Positions 1 to 12,739 of a stretch of DNA of 64,000 bases are shown one piece after another. The translations under genes were made by a program, and so were the position numbers. The DNA comes from Betaproteobacteria bacterium (lineage in GTDB: Bacteria; Pseudomonadota; Gammaproteobacteria; Burkholderiales; Rhodocyclaceae), in contig WREP01000008.1 of NCBI GenBank assembly GCA_009779265.1, positions 1 through 64,000 on the forward strand, given 5' to 3'. The notes beneath the pieces are model-generated. The model searched no databases, was not told the origin of the DNA, and was given only the letters and a program-made list of their open reading frames with translations. How positions within the stretch are numbered: the first letter of the stretch is position 1; each line of letters begins with the position of its first letter.

Positions 1-53
1 AGATAGTCCGCCACGCGAATCTGCCCACCCAATGCCTGTGCCTTGCCTGCCAT
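1..53 (-). CDS. N-terminal end of a CDS running off the window, possibly an IS4-like transposase
   Basis: Reverse strand from the ATG at 53 reads MAGKAQALGGQIRVADYL, which resembles the N-terminal region of IS4-family transposases. Only 17 codons are visible. Confidence 0.35.
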   Translation of the reverse strand, partial: MAGKAQALGGQIRVADY

Positions 54-131
54 CTTCGTCTCCCCGAACGTTCCGACAACAGGCGTAGATTACACCTAAT
101 TCATCTAAGTGAACAGCATTGGGAACCGCCC

Positions 132-1427
132 TCAGTTTGCCGGCGCCACGATCAGCGTCGCAATAGAAAGCGGCGGCTGCCAGCCGAGCACGGCCAGCAT
201 CACCGCGAAACCGGCGACGTAGGCGAGCGCCACATGCCAGCCGTGGCGCAGCCAGCGCGCCGTCGACCGGGCTTCGGGGAACATGCTCGCCAGCGCAACG
301 CCAGCCGTGGAGCCGAACCACAGCATCGAGCCGCCGAAGCCGACGGCATAGGCAAGCAAGCCCCAGTCGTAGCCGCCCTGACGCAGCGCCAGCGCGGTCA
401 GCGGGATGTTGTCGAACACCGCCGAGACAAAACCCAGGGTCAGCGCCGATTCCCAGGAAGGTTTGGGCAGTTGCTCGACCGGCATCATCGAGGCGCACAA
501 CACCAGCGACAAAAGGAAGATCGACCCCTTGACCGCTGCCGGCAGCGCCTCCCAATCGTGGCGGCGCACCGGGATGGTGAGGGCGATGGCCACCCAGACG
601 GCGACGCCGATAAAGGGAAAATGCTCGGCCCGTTCCGGAAAATGGATATTGACGGTGACATTGGTGACGACGGCAAAGACCAATATAGTGGCGACGATGA
701 AAATGCGCGCCCAGTCGATGCGGACATCGGCATCCGCCTCCCTGACGAGCGGCGCATGGGCATGCTGCTGCCGGGCGCCGAAGTAACCGACGATGAGAAA
801 GGCCACGCCGGCAGCGAGGTAGGCGGGAAAAACCTTGAGCGGGCTGATGCCACTGATCCACATCATGGTCGTGGTCGTGTCGCCGATCACCGAGCCGGCA
901 CCGCCGGCATTCGAGGCGGCGACGATGGCGGCGAGAAAGCCGACATGCACCTTGCCGCGAAACAACTGCCAGGCCATCGCGCCGCCGATCATGGCAGCGG
1001 CAATGTTGTCGAGAAAGGCGGACAGCACGAAAACCATGAGCAGCATGACGAAACCGCCTTGCCAGCCGTCCGGCAGAAAGCGCGGCAGGGCTGCCGGCAC
1101 GCGGCTTTGCCCGAAATGCCGGGCGAGCAGCGAGAAGCCGGTGAGCAGGCAGAACAGATTGGCGATCGTCACCCATTCATGGCCGAGATGACCGATGAAC
1201 CCGCCAATGCCGGGGCCGCCCGGGAAGCCGGTGAGCAGGATCTTGTACAGGCTGATCGCCGCCAGACCGGACAGCGCCACGGCCAGCGCGTGCCGATGCA
1301 GCAGCGCGACGCCCAGCAGGGTCAGCGCGAAAAGGATGAAATCGACGGGAATTCCAAGGAGTACGGGCGAATTGGCGGCCAAGGCCGGCAGGGGAAACAG
1401 GCAGAACAGGGCAAGGAGGCGGTGCAT
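132..1427 (-). CDS. Sodium:proton antiporter of the NhaD / ion transporter superfamily
   Basis: ORF track; trimmed to MHRLLALFCLFPLPALAA (signal-like start). Many TM segments, with FLDNIAAAMIGGAMAW and GAGSVIGDTTTTMMWISG motifs. Confidence 0.8.
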   Translation of the reverse strand: MHRLLALFCLFPLPALAANSPVLLGIPVDFILFALTLLGVALLHRHALAVALSGLAAISLYKILLTGFPGGPGIGGFIGHLGHEWVTIANLFCLLTGFSLLARHFGQSRVPAALPRFLPDGWQGGFVMLLMVFVLSAFLDNIAAAMIGGAMAWQLFRGKVHVGFLAAIVAASNAGGAGSVIGDTTTTMMWISGISPLKVFPAYLAAGVAFLIVGYFGARQQHAHAPLVREADADVRIDWARIFIVATILVFAVVTNVTVNIHFPERAEHFPFIGVAVWVAIALTIPVRRHDWEALPAAVKGSIFLLSLVLCASMMPVEQLPKPSWESALTLGFVSAVFDNIPLTALALRQGGYDWGLLAYAVGFGGSMLWFGSTAGVALASMFPEARSTARWLRHGWHVALAYVAGFAVMLAVLGWQPPLSIATLIVAPAN

Positions 1428-1513
1428 GGCGGTTTTCGCGGTAATCCGGCAAGGGGAAAATTTGTCATTATCGGCAGTGAGGGCGAGAGCTTCAAGCTGG
1501 GGAGATGCGACGG

Positions 1514-1732
1514 CAGGGCAATCGCATGAATGCGATGCCAATAAAAACAACCCCTCCCCGACCCCTCCGGGCTGCGCCCGCAAGGGAGGGGGCCAAGCTT
1601 GCAGCGCGCGCCGGTTTTCTCCCTCCCTTGCTTCCACCTCACCCCCTGCCCCTCTCCGCTCGCGGAGAGGGGTTGGGGGAGGGTCGGGGAGGGGTTGTCG
1701 GCCACGACAAGGGCATTCATGCGATTGCCCTG
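1514..1732. mobile_element. MITE-like non-autonomous element with about 20-bp terminal inverted repeats
   Basis: CAGGGCAATCGCATGAATGC at 1514-1533 is the exact reverse complement of GCATTCATGCGATTGCCCTG at 1713-1732. Inner inverted repeat AACCCCTCCCCGACCC / GGGTCGGGGAGGGGTT. Confidence 0.7.
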
Positions 1733-1816
1733 AGCCAGGAGGGCGGATGTGAAGGGCCTGGAGCAACCCGCTGCTTTTGTGCTAGCGTATATTTTTCCAT
1801 GAAAACAGGCGGATAT

Positions 1817-2629
1817 ATGGAACTCATCGCGCCCCGGATAGCATTGCGCGCCATGCTCTGGATGAAGGTCGGCGAAGAAAATCTGGGCGGCCATGGGCGC
1901 ATGACCCTCTTGCTCAGGATCGCCGAATGCGGCTCGATCGCGCGCGCGGCCAAAGCCATGAAGATGAGCTACAAGGCTGCCTGGGATGCCGTCGATGCCA
2001 TGAACAATCTGGCCGGAGAGCCGCTCGTCGAACGCTTCACCGGCGGCAAGGGAGGCGGAGGCGCCAAGCTCACCGGGCGCGGGGAGCGGCTGGTCAACAA
2101 TTTCCGGATCGTCGAGCGCGAACATCAACGTTTCGTCGAGGCGCTGGGCCGGCAGGCCAACGGACTTGCCGACGATTATTTACTGCTTGGGAGAATGGAC
2201 ATGAAAAGCAGCGCCCGCAACCAGTTTCACGGAACGGTCAGCGCGATACGGTCAGGCGTCGTCAATGACGAAATCGAATTGCGCATCGTCGGCGGCCAGG
2301 AAATCGTCGCCGTCATTACCCGGGACAGCACGCAACGCCTCGGCCTGGCGGTCGGCGGCGAAGTTTTTGCCCTGGTCAAATCGTCGTCGGTCATTGTCGC
2401 CAGCGATATCCAGGGGAGCCGTTTCTCGGCGCGCAATTGCCTGACGGGCGCGATTTCCCGGCTGGCGCCGGGGGCGGTGAATACGGAAGTCGTCATCGAC
2501 CTGCCGGAAGGCGGCTCGGTCGCGGCCATCATCACCAAGGAAAGCGCCCAAAATCTCGACCTCGCCGTCGGCAAAACGGTATCGGCCATATTCAAGGCAT
2601 CGAGCGTGATTCTTGGCGTTTCGGCTTGA
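1817..2629 (+). CDS. modE: Molybdenum-dependent transcriptional regulator ModE (HTH plus two TOBE/Mop domains)
   Basis: LysR-like HTH (GSIARAAKAMKMSYKAAWDAVDAMNN) followed by two tandem Mop repeats (SARNQFHGTVSAIRSGVVNDEIEL..., SARNCLTGAISRLAPGAVNTEVVI...). Next to modABC. ATG 1799 is an alternative start. Confidence 0.9.
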   Translation: MELIAPRIALRAMLWMKVGEENLGGHGRMTLLLRIAECGSIARAAKAMKMSYKAAWDAVDAMNNLAGEPLVERFTGGKGGGGAKLTGRGERLVNNFRIVEREHQRFVEALGRQANGLADDYLLLGRMDMKSSARNQFHGTVSAIRSGVVNDEIELRIVGGQEIVAVITRDSTQRLGLAVGGEVFALVKSSSVIVASDIQGSRFSARNCLTGAISRLAPGAVNTEVVIDLPEGGSVAAIITKESAQNLDLAVGKTVSAIFKASSVILGVSA

Positions 2630-2680
2630 CGCCCAGAGATTCGTTCCAGCCTTTTCGGCTTGCGGCGCGATTTCATCCCG

Positions 2681-2790
2681 GCAGGGGAAACCGGCAGAAC
2701 AGGGCAAGGAGACGGCGCCTGACGGCTTCGCGGTGACGCGGCGCACGTCCCGGTTTCGCCGCAGGCCAGCCATTATCGGCAGCCGCGCCG
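2681..2790 (-). pseudogene. Decayed copy of the 5' end of the antiporter gene
   Basis: GGCAGGGGAAACCGGCAGAACAGGGCAAGGAG closely matches 1387-1419. Reverse strand reads RRLLALFCRFPLPG, against MHRLLALFCLFPLPA. No start codon. Confidence 0.5.
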
Positions 2791-2866
2791 CGGACTTCCC
2801 GCCGCAGGGAAGGCGGGGCGGTTTCCAGCATATTGAAACCCGTTTCTCCTTACGAAAAAGCAGGAA

Positions 2867-3652
2867 ATGAACCCCAAGAATCCCATGCTCGCCACCAGCG
2901 CGGGCGCTGCCGTCGGCATCCTCGGCGGACTGATCGGCCTTGGCGGCGCGGAGTTCCGGCTTCCCCTGCTGATCGGCGTTTTTGGCTATTCCGCTCTGCC
3001 AGCCATCATTCTCAACAAGGCCATGAGCCTTGCCGTCGTCGCTTCCGCCTTGCCATTCCGCGCATCGACGGTTCCCTTCCAGCGGTTGCTGGAAAATACC
3101 GACATCATCCTCACCCTCCTGACGGGAAGCCTTGCCGGCGCATGGTTTGGCGCCGGGTGGGCAACCCGGATGAAATCTCGCCTTCTCTATCGCGTCCTGT
3201 CCATCCTGCTGGTTGTAATCGCGTTTGTGCTGCTCTTTGGTCACGATGCGTCCGCCTCCCCGGTTTCGCTTTCCGGCGCGCCATTGGCAATTGCCGGTGC
3301 GAGCGCGGGGTTTGCCATTGGCGTCGTCGCGTCGCTGATGGGGGTTGCCGGCGGCGAACTTCTCATTCCGACCATCGTTCTTCTCTTCGGCGCGGACATC
3401 AGGCTTGCCGGCAGTCTGTCGCTCGCCGTCAGCCTGCCAACCATGATCGTCGGCTTTTCCCGCTATAGCCGGGATCAAAGCTTTTCAGTCATGCGCACCG
3501 AACGCCGCTTTGTCGTATTCATGGTTATCGGCTCACTCGCAGGCGCTTTCATCGGCAGTCAGTTGCTTGGCATCATTTCGACAGGCATCTTGCTGCCCCT
3601 GCTGGCAGGCATTTTGCTGCTCTCGGCGGTAAAGGTCTGGAATCACGCCTGA
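2867..3652 (+). CDS. TauE/SafE family (sulfite exporter-like) permease
   Basis: ORF 261 aa with two repeated halves (GAAVGILGGLIGLGGAEFRLPLLIG / GFAIGVVASLMGVAGGELLIPTIVLLFG), characteristic of TauE/SafE. Confidence 0.8.
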   Translation: MNPKNPMLATSAGAAVGILGGLIGLGGAEFRLPLLIGVFGYSALPAIILNKAMSLAVVASALPFRASTVPFQRLLENTDIILTLLTGSLAGAWFGAGWATRMKSRLLYRVLSILLVVIAFVLLFGHDASASPVSLSGAPLAIAGASAGFAIGVVASLMGVAGGELLIPTIVLLFGADIRLAGSLSLAVSLPTMIVGFSRYSRDQSFSVMRTERRFVVFMVIGSLAGAFIGSQLLGIISTGILLPLLAGILLLSAVKVWNHA

Positions 3653-3700
3653 GGGAAATCCCGGGGCACTCCACCCCATCGGCGGCGAGTTTCCGGCGGC

Positions 3701-3910
3701 AATGATTACGACGACAAAGCCACCATCTGGTCTTTGCTCTACACCTACTCGCTTTCCAAGCGCACCATGGTACACGCCCGCTACTCGCGCCTGAAGAACG
3801 ATGACGGCGGCAATTTCAACTTCTACAACAACCCGGTCAACAACGGCGTCAATGCGGGCGACGGCGCAAAATACACCGGCTTCATGGTCGGCTTGCGCCA
3901 TTCCTTCTAA
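3701..3910 (+). pseudogene. C-terminal remnant of a Gram-negative porin
   Basis: Frame reads NDYDDKATIWSLLYTYSLSKRTMVHARYSRLKNDDGGNFNFYNNPVNNGVNAGDGAKYTGFMVGLRHSF*, typical porin C-terminal strands ending in Phe. The rest of the gene is absent. Confidence 0.75.
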
Positions 3911-3930
3911 TCCAGCTTGAGCACCTGACA

Positions 3931-3957
3931 CAGCCATCTTCGGGTGGCTGTTTTTTG
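3931..3957 (+). terminator. Rho-independent terminator after the porin remnant
   Basis: CAGCCATCTTCGGGTGGCTGTTTTTTG: stem, loop and T-run. Confidence 0.8.
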
Positions 3958-4023
3958 TGCGTCCGGCATGGGCAGGAATTTCAAGCCCCCCATCAGGCCA
4001 CCGAACACCCCGGTTGACGAGGG

Positions 4024-4846
<823 letters not shown>

Positions 4847-4867
4847 CGCCCGGACGATGCTGACCCG

Positions 4868-5545
4868 ATGCTGACAGGTAGCGACTTGCAGGCTCTGTGG
4901 CTAACCGTCCGCCTGGCGGCGACGGCGACCCTGATCCTGTTTCTCCTCGGCACGCCCCTGGCCTGGTGGTTGGCGCGCTGCCGTAGCTGGTGGAAGGCGC
5001 CGGTGGGCGCCATCGTCGCCTTGCCGCTAGTGCTACCGCCCTCGGTACTCGGTTTCTACCTGCTGCTGGCGCTCGGCGAGAAAGGCCCGATCGGCTGGCT
5101 GACCCAGACGCTGGGTCTGGGCATGCTGCCTTTCACCTTCTGGGGGCTGGTCGTCGCTTCGGTGATTTATTCCCTGCCCTTCATGGTCCAGCCGCTGCAA
5201 AACGCTTTCGAGGCCATCGGCGAGCGGCCGCTGGAAGTCGCCGCGACGCTGCGCGCCTCGCCGCTCGATGCCTTTTTCTCGGTCGCCGTGCCGCTGGCCC
5301 GGCCCGGCTTCGTCACCGCCGGCATTCTCAGCTTTGCTCATACCGTCGGCGAATTCGGGGTGGTGCTGATGATCGGCGGCAACATTCCCGGCGTCACCCG
5401 GGTCGCCTCGCTGCAAATCTACAGTCATGTCGATGCCGGGGAATATGCCGACGCCCATCGTTTGTCGGCGGTCCTGCTCGCCGCCTCCTTCGCCGTGCTG
5501 CTGGCGATGTATCTGTGGCGGCCAAAGGCGGGAAAGAGCCTCTGA
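4868..5545 (+). CDS. modB: Molybdate ABC transporter permease
   Basis: ORF with [24 protein letters not shown], a ModB hallmark; between modA and modC. Confidence 0.93.
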   Translation: MLTGSDLQALWLTVRLAATATLILFLLGTPLAWWLARCRSWWKAPVGAIVALPLVLPPSVLGFYLLLALGEKGPIGWLTQTLGLGMLPFTFWGLVVASVIYSLPFMVQPLQNAFEAIGERPLEVAATLRASPLDAFFSVAVPLARPGFVTAGILSFAHTVGEFGVVLMIGGNIPGVTRVASLQIYSHVDAGEYADAHRLSAVLLAASFAVLLAMYLWRPKAGKSL

Positions 5546-5546
5546 C

Positions 5547-6617
<1,071 letters not shown>

Positions 6618-6621
6618 GCCG

Positions 6622-7134
6622 CTACTTGCTGCGGCGTTGCTTCAGGGCGGCGCGCAGCACGTCCGATTCGAGCACCTGGGTATCGGTGCCGAAGGTGCCG
6701 ACCATGTCGATTTCCTCGACCGCCTGCATCAATTCGTCATCCGACTCGCCCGCGCTGCGGGCCGCTTGCCATTCGGCGATCAGCACTTCCTGCTCGCCCA
6801 GGCCGGTGACCATGCCGGGCGGCAACTTGGCGCCGAGTTCGAGCAGCGCCCGCACCACTTCCGTCCGCTGGCCGCGCACGGCCATGCTCAGGGGCGAGGT
6901 CGGCAGGCTGTTGTCGGGCAGGTTGATCTTGGCGCCGCGCGCCGCCAGTTCGCGCACGATATCGACGAAACCCATGAAACAGGCGATGCCCATCGGCAGG
7001 CCGGGATCGCCATGGCCGTCCGCCAGTTCGACCGATGCGCCGGCATCGAGCGCGGCGCGCACAGCTTTGAGACGGCCACTGCGAATGGCCTTGATGAGTT
7101 CGAGTGGAGCAGTCAAGGTAAATGCCTCCGTCAA
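6622..7134 (-). CDS. Ankyrin repeat domain protein
   Basis: Ankyrin-like repeats (LKAVRAALDAGASVELADGHGDPGLPMGIACFMGFVDIVRELAARGAKINLPD). Confidence 0.75.
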   Translation of the reverse strand: MTEAFTLTAPLELIKAIRSGRLKAVRAALDAGASVELADGHGDPGLPMGIACFMGFVDIVRELAARGAKINLPDNSLPTSPLSMAVRGQRTEVVRALLELGAKLPPGMVTGLGEQEVLIAEWQAARSAGESDDELMQAVEEIDMVGTFGTDTQVLESDVLRAALKQRRSK

Positions 7135-7218
7135 GTACGCCTATTATCGGCCGATTTTCCCTTGACTATAGGATTTGTTACTGCGCGGTGAGAATTTTGC
7201 AACAGAGTGGCTATTCGG

Positions 7219-7836
7219 CTACTCGCCGATCACGTCGGCGTCGGCCGGCGGCGTGAAGCGGAAGGTGGCCGGCGGCAGCGCCGGGTTGCGTTCCAGGGCC
7301 GAGAAGCGGATCAGGGTCGTCTGGCCGAAGCTGTCGCGCAATTCCATGGCCTTCAGGTCGTTGCCGGCAAAGCCGATGCGTACCTGCTCGAAGCCGCTGT
7401 CGCCGGCTTTCGGCGTGGCTTCGACCCAAACGAGGCCCTCGCTCTCGCCGGCCTCGCGCAGGGTGAAATTGCGCTCCAGATCGCCACGTCCGGCCAGCAG
7501 CGCCGCTGGCGAGCCGCCGATGGCCTCGCCGACCGGGCGCACCGTCACCTGGCGCAATTCGCTGTCGTAAATCCAGATTTTCTCGCCGTCGCCAACCACG
7601 AGTTGCGGATAGGGCTTGAGAATTTCCCAGCGCAGCTTGCCCGGCCGGGCGATGCTGACGATGCCGGCGGACTGTTGCTGGCGCCCGCCCTTGGCAAGCA
7701 CGATTTGCGCGAATTCGGCCTTGAGCGTCTTGGTATCGTCCAGGAAACGGTGCAGGCGCTCGATGGCGCCGGCCTCGGCGGCCAGCGGCAGAAAAACCAG
7801 CAACGCCAGCACGGCGCGGCACAGTAGCGCTCTCAT
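7219..7836 (-). CDS. lolA: Outer-membrane lipoprotein carrier protein LolA
   Basis: Signal peptide plus LolA fold sequence (LKAEFAQIV...[34 protein letters not shown]); adjacent to ftsK. Confidence 0.87.
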   Translation of the reverse strand: MRALLCRAVLALLVFLPLAAEAGAIERLHRFLDDTKTLKAEFAQIVLAKGGRQQQSAGIVSIARPGKLRWEILKPYPQLVVGDGEKIWIYDSELRQVTVRPVGEAIGGSPAALLAGRGDLERNFTLREAGESEGLVWVEATPKAGDSGFEQVRIGFAGNDLKAMELRDSFGQTTLIRFSALERNPALPPATFRFTPPADADVIGE

Positions 7837-10142
7837 TCCGCTTCCCTGCTACGCGCCAGCACTTCGCGGCCGCCACGGCCATCCATGGCCGAAACCAGAC
7901 CGGCTTTCTCCATCGCCTCGATGAGCCGCGCCGAGCGGTTGTAGCCGATGCGCAAATGGCGCTGCACCAGCGAAATCGAGGCGCGGCGGTTTTTCAGCAC
8001 GACGTCGACGGCCTGATCGTAGAGCGGATCGTTCTCGGCATCGCCGTCGTCTTCGCCGCCAGCTTCGCCATCATCGTCGCCGCCGGCGCCGTTCAGGACG
8101 TCCTCGACGTAGGCCGGCGCGCCGGTCGTCTTGAGATATTCGACGACGCGATGCACCTCGTCGTCGGAAACGAAAGCGCCATGCACGCGCGTCGGGTAGC
8201 CGGTGCCGGGCGCCAGATAGAGCATGTCGCCCATGCCAAGCAGGGCCTCGGCGCCCATCTGGTCGAGAATGGTGCGCGAGTCGATTTTGGAGGAAACCTG
8301 GAAGGCGATGCGGGTCGGGATATTGGCCTTGATCAGGCCGGTGATGACATCCACCGACGGGCGCTGCGTCGCCAGCACCAGATGGATACCGGCGGCGCGG
8401 GCCTTTTGCGCCAGACGGGCGATCAGCTCCTCGACCTTCTTGCCGACCACCATCATCAAATCGGCCAGTTCGTCGATGATGACGACGATCAGCGGCATGG
8501 TTGCCAAAGGCTCCGGCGTTTCCGGCGTCAGCGACAGCGGGTTGGCGATGTGCTCGCCGCGCTTGCCAGCTTCCTTGATCTTGCTATTAAGGCTGGCGAG
8601 GTTGCGCACGCCGAGCGCCGACATCAGCTTGAAGCGCCGCTCCATCTCGGCCACGCACCAGTTGAGGGCGTTGGCCGCCTGGCGCATGTCGGTGACGACC
8701 GGCGCCAGCAGGTGCGGAATGCCTTCATAGATCGACAGTTCGAGCATCTTCGGGTCGATCATGATGAGGCGGACCTGTTCCGGCTCCGCCTTGTACAGCA
8801 TCGACAGAATCATGGCGTTGATGCCGACCGACTTGCCCGAGCCGGTGGTGCCGGCGACCAAAAGATGCGGCGTCTTGGCGAGGTCGGCGACCAGCGGCAA
8901 GCCGCCGATATCCTTGCCCAGGCAAACCGTCAGCGGGCTGCCCATGTCGTTGTAGGGCTGGCTGGCGATGATTTCGGTGAGTTTGACCATCTGCCGCTTC
9001 GGATTCGGCAATTCCAGCGCCATGCACGACTTGCCCGGCACTGTCTCGACGACGCGGATGGACACCAGCGCCAGGGCGCGCGCCAGATCGCGGGAGAGAT
9101 TGACAATTTGCGCGCCCTTGACGCCAACCGCCGGCTCAATTTCGTAACGGGTAACGACCGGGCCGGGCAACGCCGCCAGCACTTTGACCTGGATGCCGAA
9201 GTCGGCCAGCTTGCGCTCGATCAGGCGCGAGGTGTAGGCCAGCGTCTCGGCGCTGAGCGCCTCGGTCGCCGCTGGCGCCGGATCGAGCAGGTGCAGCGGC
9301 GGCAGGGCGCCGCCGGCCACGGCCTCGGGAAAGAGCAGCGCCTGCTTTTCGCGTTCGAGGCGTTTTTCCGCCTTTTTCGACACCGGCACTTCGCCCGGCG
9401 CTGGCGGCTCGATAATGATCGGCTCGTGCAGTTCACCGCGGCGCTTTTCCTCCTCGACCACGACATCGCGCTGCTGCGCGGTTTCACGGCCAATGCGCCG
9501 GTCGCGCCACGCCTCGATGCGACGTATCGCCAGTCCGACCGAGGCTTCGAGCAGGTGGCCGAGACGCTCGAAACCCCACAACCAGGACATGCCGGAAAAA
9601 ATGCTCCAGCCAACCGCCATGAGCAGCAGCAGGCACAGCGTCGAGCCGGTGTAGCCGAGATGCGCGCCGAGCTGGCGGCTGATTTCAATGCCGAGTACGC
9701 CGCCGGGGGCGAGCGGCAATTCCGCCCGCAGCGAGTAGAAGCGCAGCGCCTCCAGCGCCGAACTGGCGACCAGCAGCAGGACGAAACCCAAGAGGGCAAT
9801 AATCAGCGAGCGGCGGTCGCCGGGCGCGTCCGCGCGCAGGCGGCGCACGCCCCACCACACCGACATGCCGAGCAGCACCACCCACCACCAGGCGGAAAGG
9901 CCGAAGGCATAGAGCAGCAAATCGGCCACCCAGGCGCCGGCACGGCCGGCCGGGTTGTGCGGGCTCGCCGCCGCCGCGTGCGACCAGCCGGGGTCGTCGC
10001 GATGAAAACCCCACAGCGCCACGCTGAGAAACAGCGTGACGGCGCCGACGGCCAGCCAGCGCGACTCCTGCAACAAAATGCCGATCTTGTCCGGCAGAAG
10101 GCCCGTCCCCCGCGCCATCGTCTTGCCCGCTGCCTTACTCAT
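7833..10142 (-). CDS. ftsK: DNA translocase FtsK
   Basis: N-terminal TM segments, [70 protein letters not shown], and a C-terminal gamma winged helix. Confidence 0.95.
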   Translation of the reverse strand: MSKAAGKTMARGTGLLPDKIGILLQESRWLAVGAVTLFLSVALWGFHRDDPGWSHAAAASPHNPAGRAGAWVADLLLYAFGLSAWWWVVLLGMSVWWGVRRLRADAPGDRRSLIIALLGFVLLLVASSALEALRFYSLRAELPLAPGGVLGIEISRQLGAHLGYTGSTLCLLLLMAVGWSIFSGMSWLWGFERLGHLLEASVGLAIRRIEAWRDRRIGRETAQQRDVVVEEEKRRGELHEPIIIEPPAPGEVPVSKKAEKRLEREKQALLFPEAVAGGALPPLHLLDPAPAATEALSAETLAYTSRLIERKLADFGIQVKVLAALPGPVVTRYEIEPAVGVKGAQIVNLSRDLARALALVSIRVVETVPGKSCMALELPNPKRQMVKLTEIIASQPYNDMGSPLTVCLGKDIGGLPLVADLAKTPHLLVAGTTGSGKSVGINAMILSMLYKAEPEQVRLIMIDPKMLELSIYEGIPHLLAPVVTDMRQAANALNWCVAEMERRFKLMSALGVRNLASLNSKIKEAGKRGEHIANPLSLTPETPEPLATMPLIVVIIDELADLMMVVGKKVEELIARLAQKARAAGIHLVLATQRPSVDVITGLIKANIPTRIAFQVSSKIDSRTILDQMGAEALLGMGDMLYLAPGTGYPTRVHGAFVSDDEVHRVVEYLKTTGAPAYVEDVLNGAGGDDDGEAGGEDDGDAENDPLYDQAVDVVLKNRRASISLVQRHLRIGYNRSARLIEAMEKAGLVSAMDGRGGREVLARSREAE

Positions 10143-10801
10143 GAACCGAGAATCACCACCTGATCGCCTTCGCTGGCGATATAGCCGCTCAGTTCGAGGT
10201 CGCGCATGACCTTGCTGACCATTTCGCGCGAGGCGCCGATCATGCGCGCCATGTCCTGCTTCGAGATTTTCTTCTTGACCACGCGCCGGGGCCCCTCCTC
10301 GACCGAGAGTTCGAGCAGCAGGCGGGCGACGCGGCCATAGACATCGAGCAGGGCCAGGCTCTCGATCTTGCGGTCGGCCTCGCGCAGGCGGCGGACGAGA
10401 ATCTGCATCAGCTTCTGGGCAACCGGGAAATTGTCCCGCAAGCAACGCTGGAAGGCGCTCTTGCCAAGCACCAGCACTTCGCAAGGCTCGCTGGCGATGA
10501 CGCTGGCCGAGCACGGGCTGCCGTCGACCATGCACATTTCGCCAATGGCCTCGCCCGGACCGAGCCAGGCGAGGATGATCTCGCGCCCCTCCTCGTCGGT
10601 AATAATCACCTTGGCGCGGCCGGTGAGCAGGATGTACAGGGAATCGGCGACCTCGGCGGCGCGCACAACGAAAACGCCGCGCTCGACGCGACGGCGGCCG
10701 CACACCTGGGAGAGCTTCTCCAGTTCCACTTCGCTCAACCCGGAGAACAGCGGCACATTGCGCAGCACAACCAGACTTAGCCCGTATTGACTTGTCGGCA
10801 T
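10139..10801 (-). CDS. Crp/Fnr-family transcriptional regulator
   Basis: cNMP-binding-like domain plus [28 protein letters not shown]. Confidence 0.87.
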   Translation of the reverse strand: MPTSQYGLSLVVLRNVPLFSGLSEVELEKLSQVCGRRRVERGVFVVRAAEVADSLYILLTGRAKVIITDEEGREIILAWLGPGEAIGEMCMVDGSPCSASVIASEPCEVLVLGKSAFQRCLRDNFPVAQKLMQILVRRLREADRKIESLALLDVYGRVARLLLELSVEEGPRRVVKKKISKQDMARMIGASREMVSKVMRDLELSGYIASEGDQVVILGS

Positions 10802-10803
10802 GA

Positions 10804-11886
<1,083 letters not shown>

Positions 11887-11901
11887 AACGCCCGGCGCGG
11901 C

Positions 11902-12142
11902 ATGATCCTGAAAACCGCAGTTGGACGCGCCCAAGCAGGTCGTCATCGGGTGGGCTGGCAAGGTGCGACGACGCTGCAGGCTCATGCCTGCAAGGAGGAG
12001 CAACGCCGCCAGCGCGCCCGAGGGCGGCCTGATCGGGCGCGTAGCGTACTCACCCAAATGGTGACGCTTAGCAAAGTCCGGAAAGACAACATTCATACGG
12101 CTCTCATCAAGGTCACAAGCGGTCAACTGCGGTTTTCAGGAT
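11902..12142. mobile_element. MITE-like element with about 19-25 bp terminal inverted repeats
   Basis: Left end ATGATCCTGAAAACCGCAGTTGGAC (11902-), right end GGTCAACTGCGGTTTTCAGGATGAT (12121-). ATCCTGAAAACCGCAGTTG is an exact inverted match; no transposase inside. Confidence 0.65.
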
Positions 12143-12692
12143 GATTGACCCGGACGACCTGGCAGCCTTCCACGCGGCGGTAGCCGGCAGCCGCCCGCTG
12201 CCCGACGCCGGCCGCGTCCAGCGCCAGCAACGCCCGCCGCCGCCGCGGCCCCTGCAACATCTGGCCGATGAGCGAGCGGCCCTGCGCGACAGCCTGCACG
12301 GCGTCATCGGCCTGCAAGACCGGCTGGAAGGCGGCGACGAACCGCACTACCTGCGCCCCGGCCTCGCCGCCAGCGTATTGCGCGACCTGCGCCGCGGCCG
12401 CTGGGTGATCCAGGACGACATCGACCTGCACGGCTGTAATCGCGACGACGCCCGCCACCTGCTCGCCGGCTTCCTCGCCGACGCCCTGCACCAAGGCTTG
12501 CGCTGCGTGCGCGTGGTGCACGGCAAGGGCCTACGCTCGCCGCAAAAAACCTCGATCCTGCGTCAGCTAACGCGCGGCTGGCTGGCCCAGCGCAACGACG
12601 TCCTCGCCTACTGCCAGGCCCGCCCCCACGACGGCGGCGAAGGCGCGCTGGTTGTGCTGCTGCGCGGCGCGAAGAAGCGGCGGCTTGAGTGA
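12141..12692 (+). CDS. Smr/MutS2-domain DNA endonuclease family protein
   Basis: Smr motif DDIDLHGCNRDDARHLLAGFLADALHQGLRCVRVVHGKGLRS. Confidence 0.85.
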   Translation: MIDPDDLAAFHAAVAGSRPLPDAGRVQRQQRPPPPRPLQHLADERAALRDSLHGVIGLQDRLEGGDEPHYLRPGLAASVLRDLRRGRWVIQDDIDLHGCNRDDARHLLAGFLADALHQGLRCVRVVHGKGLRSPQKTSILRQLTRGWLAQRNDVLAYCQARPHDGGEGALVVLLRGAKKRRLE

Positions 12693-12739
12693 TTGCAAAA
12701 TTTGATTGCTCTGCAAGCAAAATACGCTATCATTCGATC

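Noticed and set aside
1785-1825. ModE half sites (CGTATAT ... GGATATATG) upstream of modE
   Set aside because: Half sites are too far apart compared with the 24-bp ModE box; autoregulation is not supported.
7956-10163. 735-aa plus-strand ORF
   Set aside because: Antisense to ftsK; His/Arg/Gln-rich translation typical of a non-coding frame.
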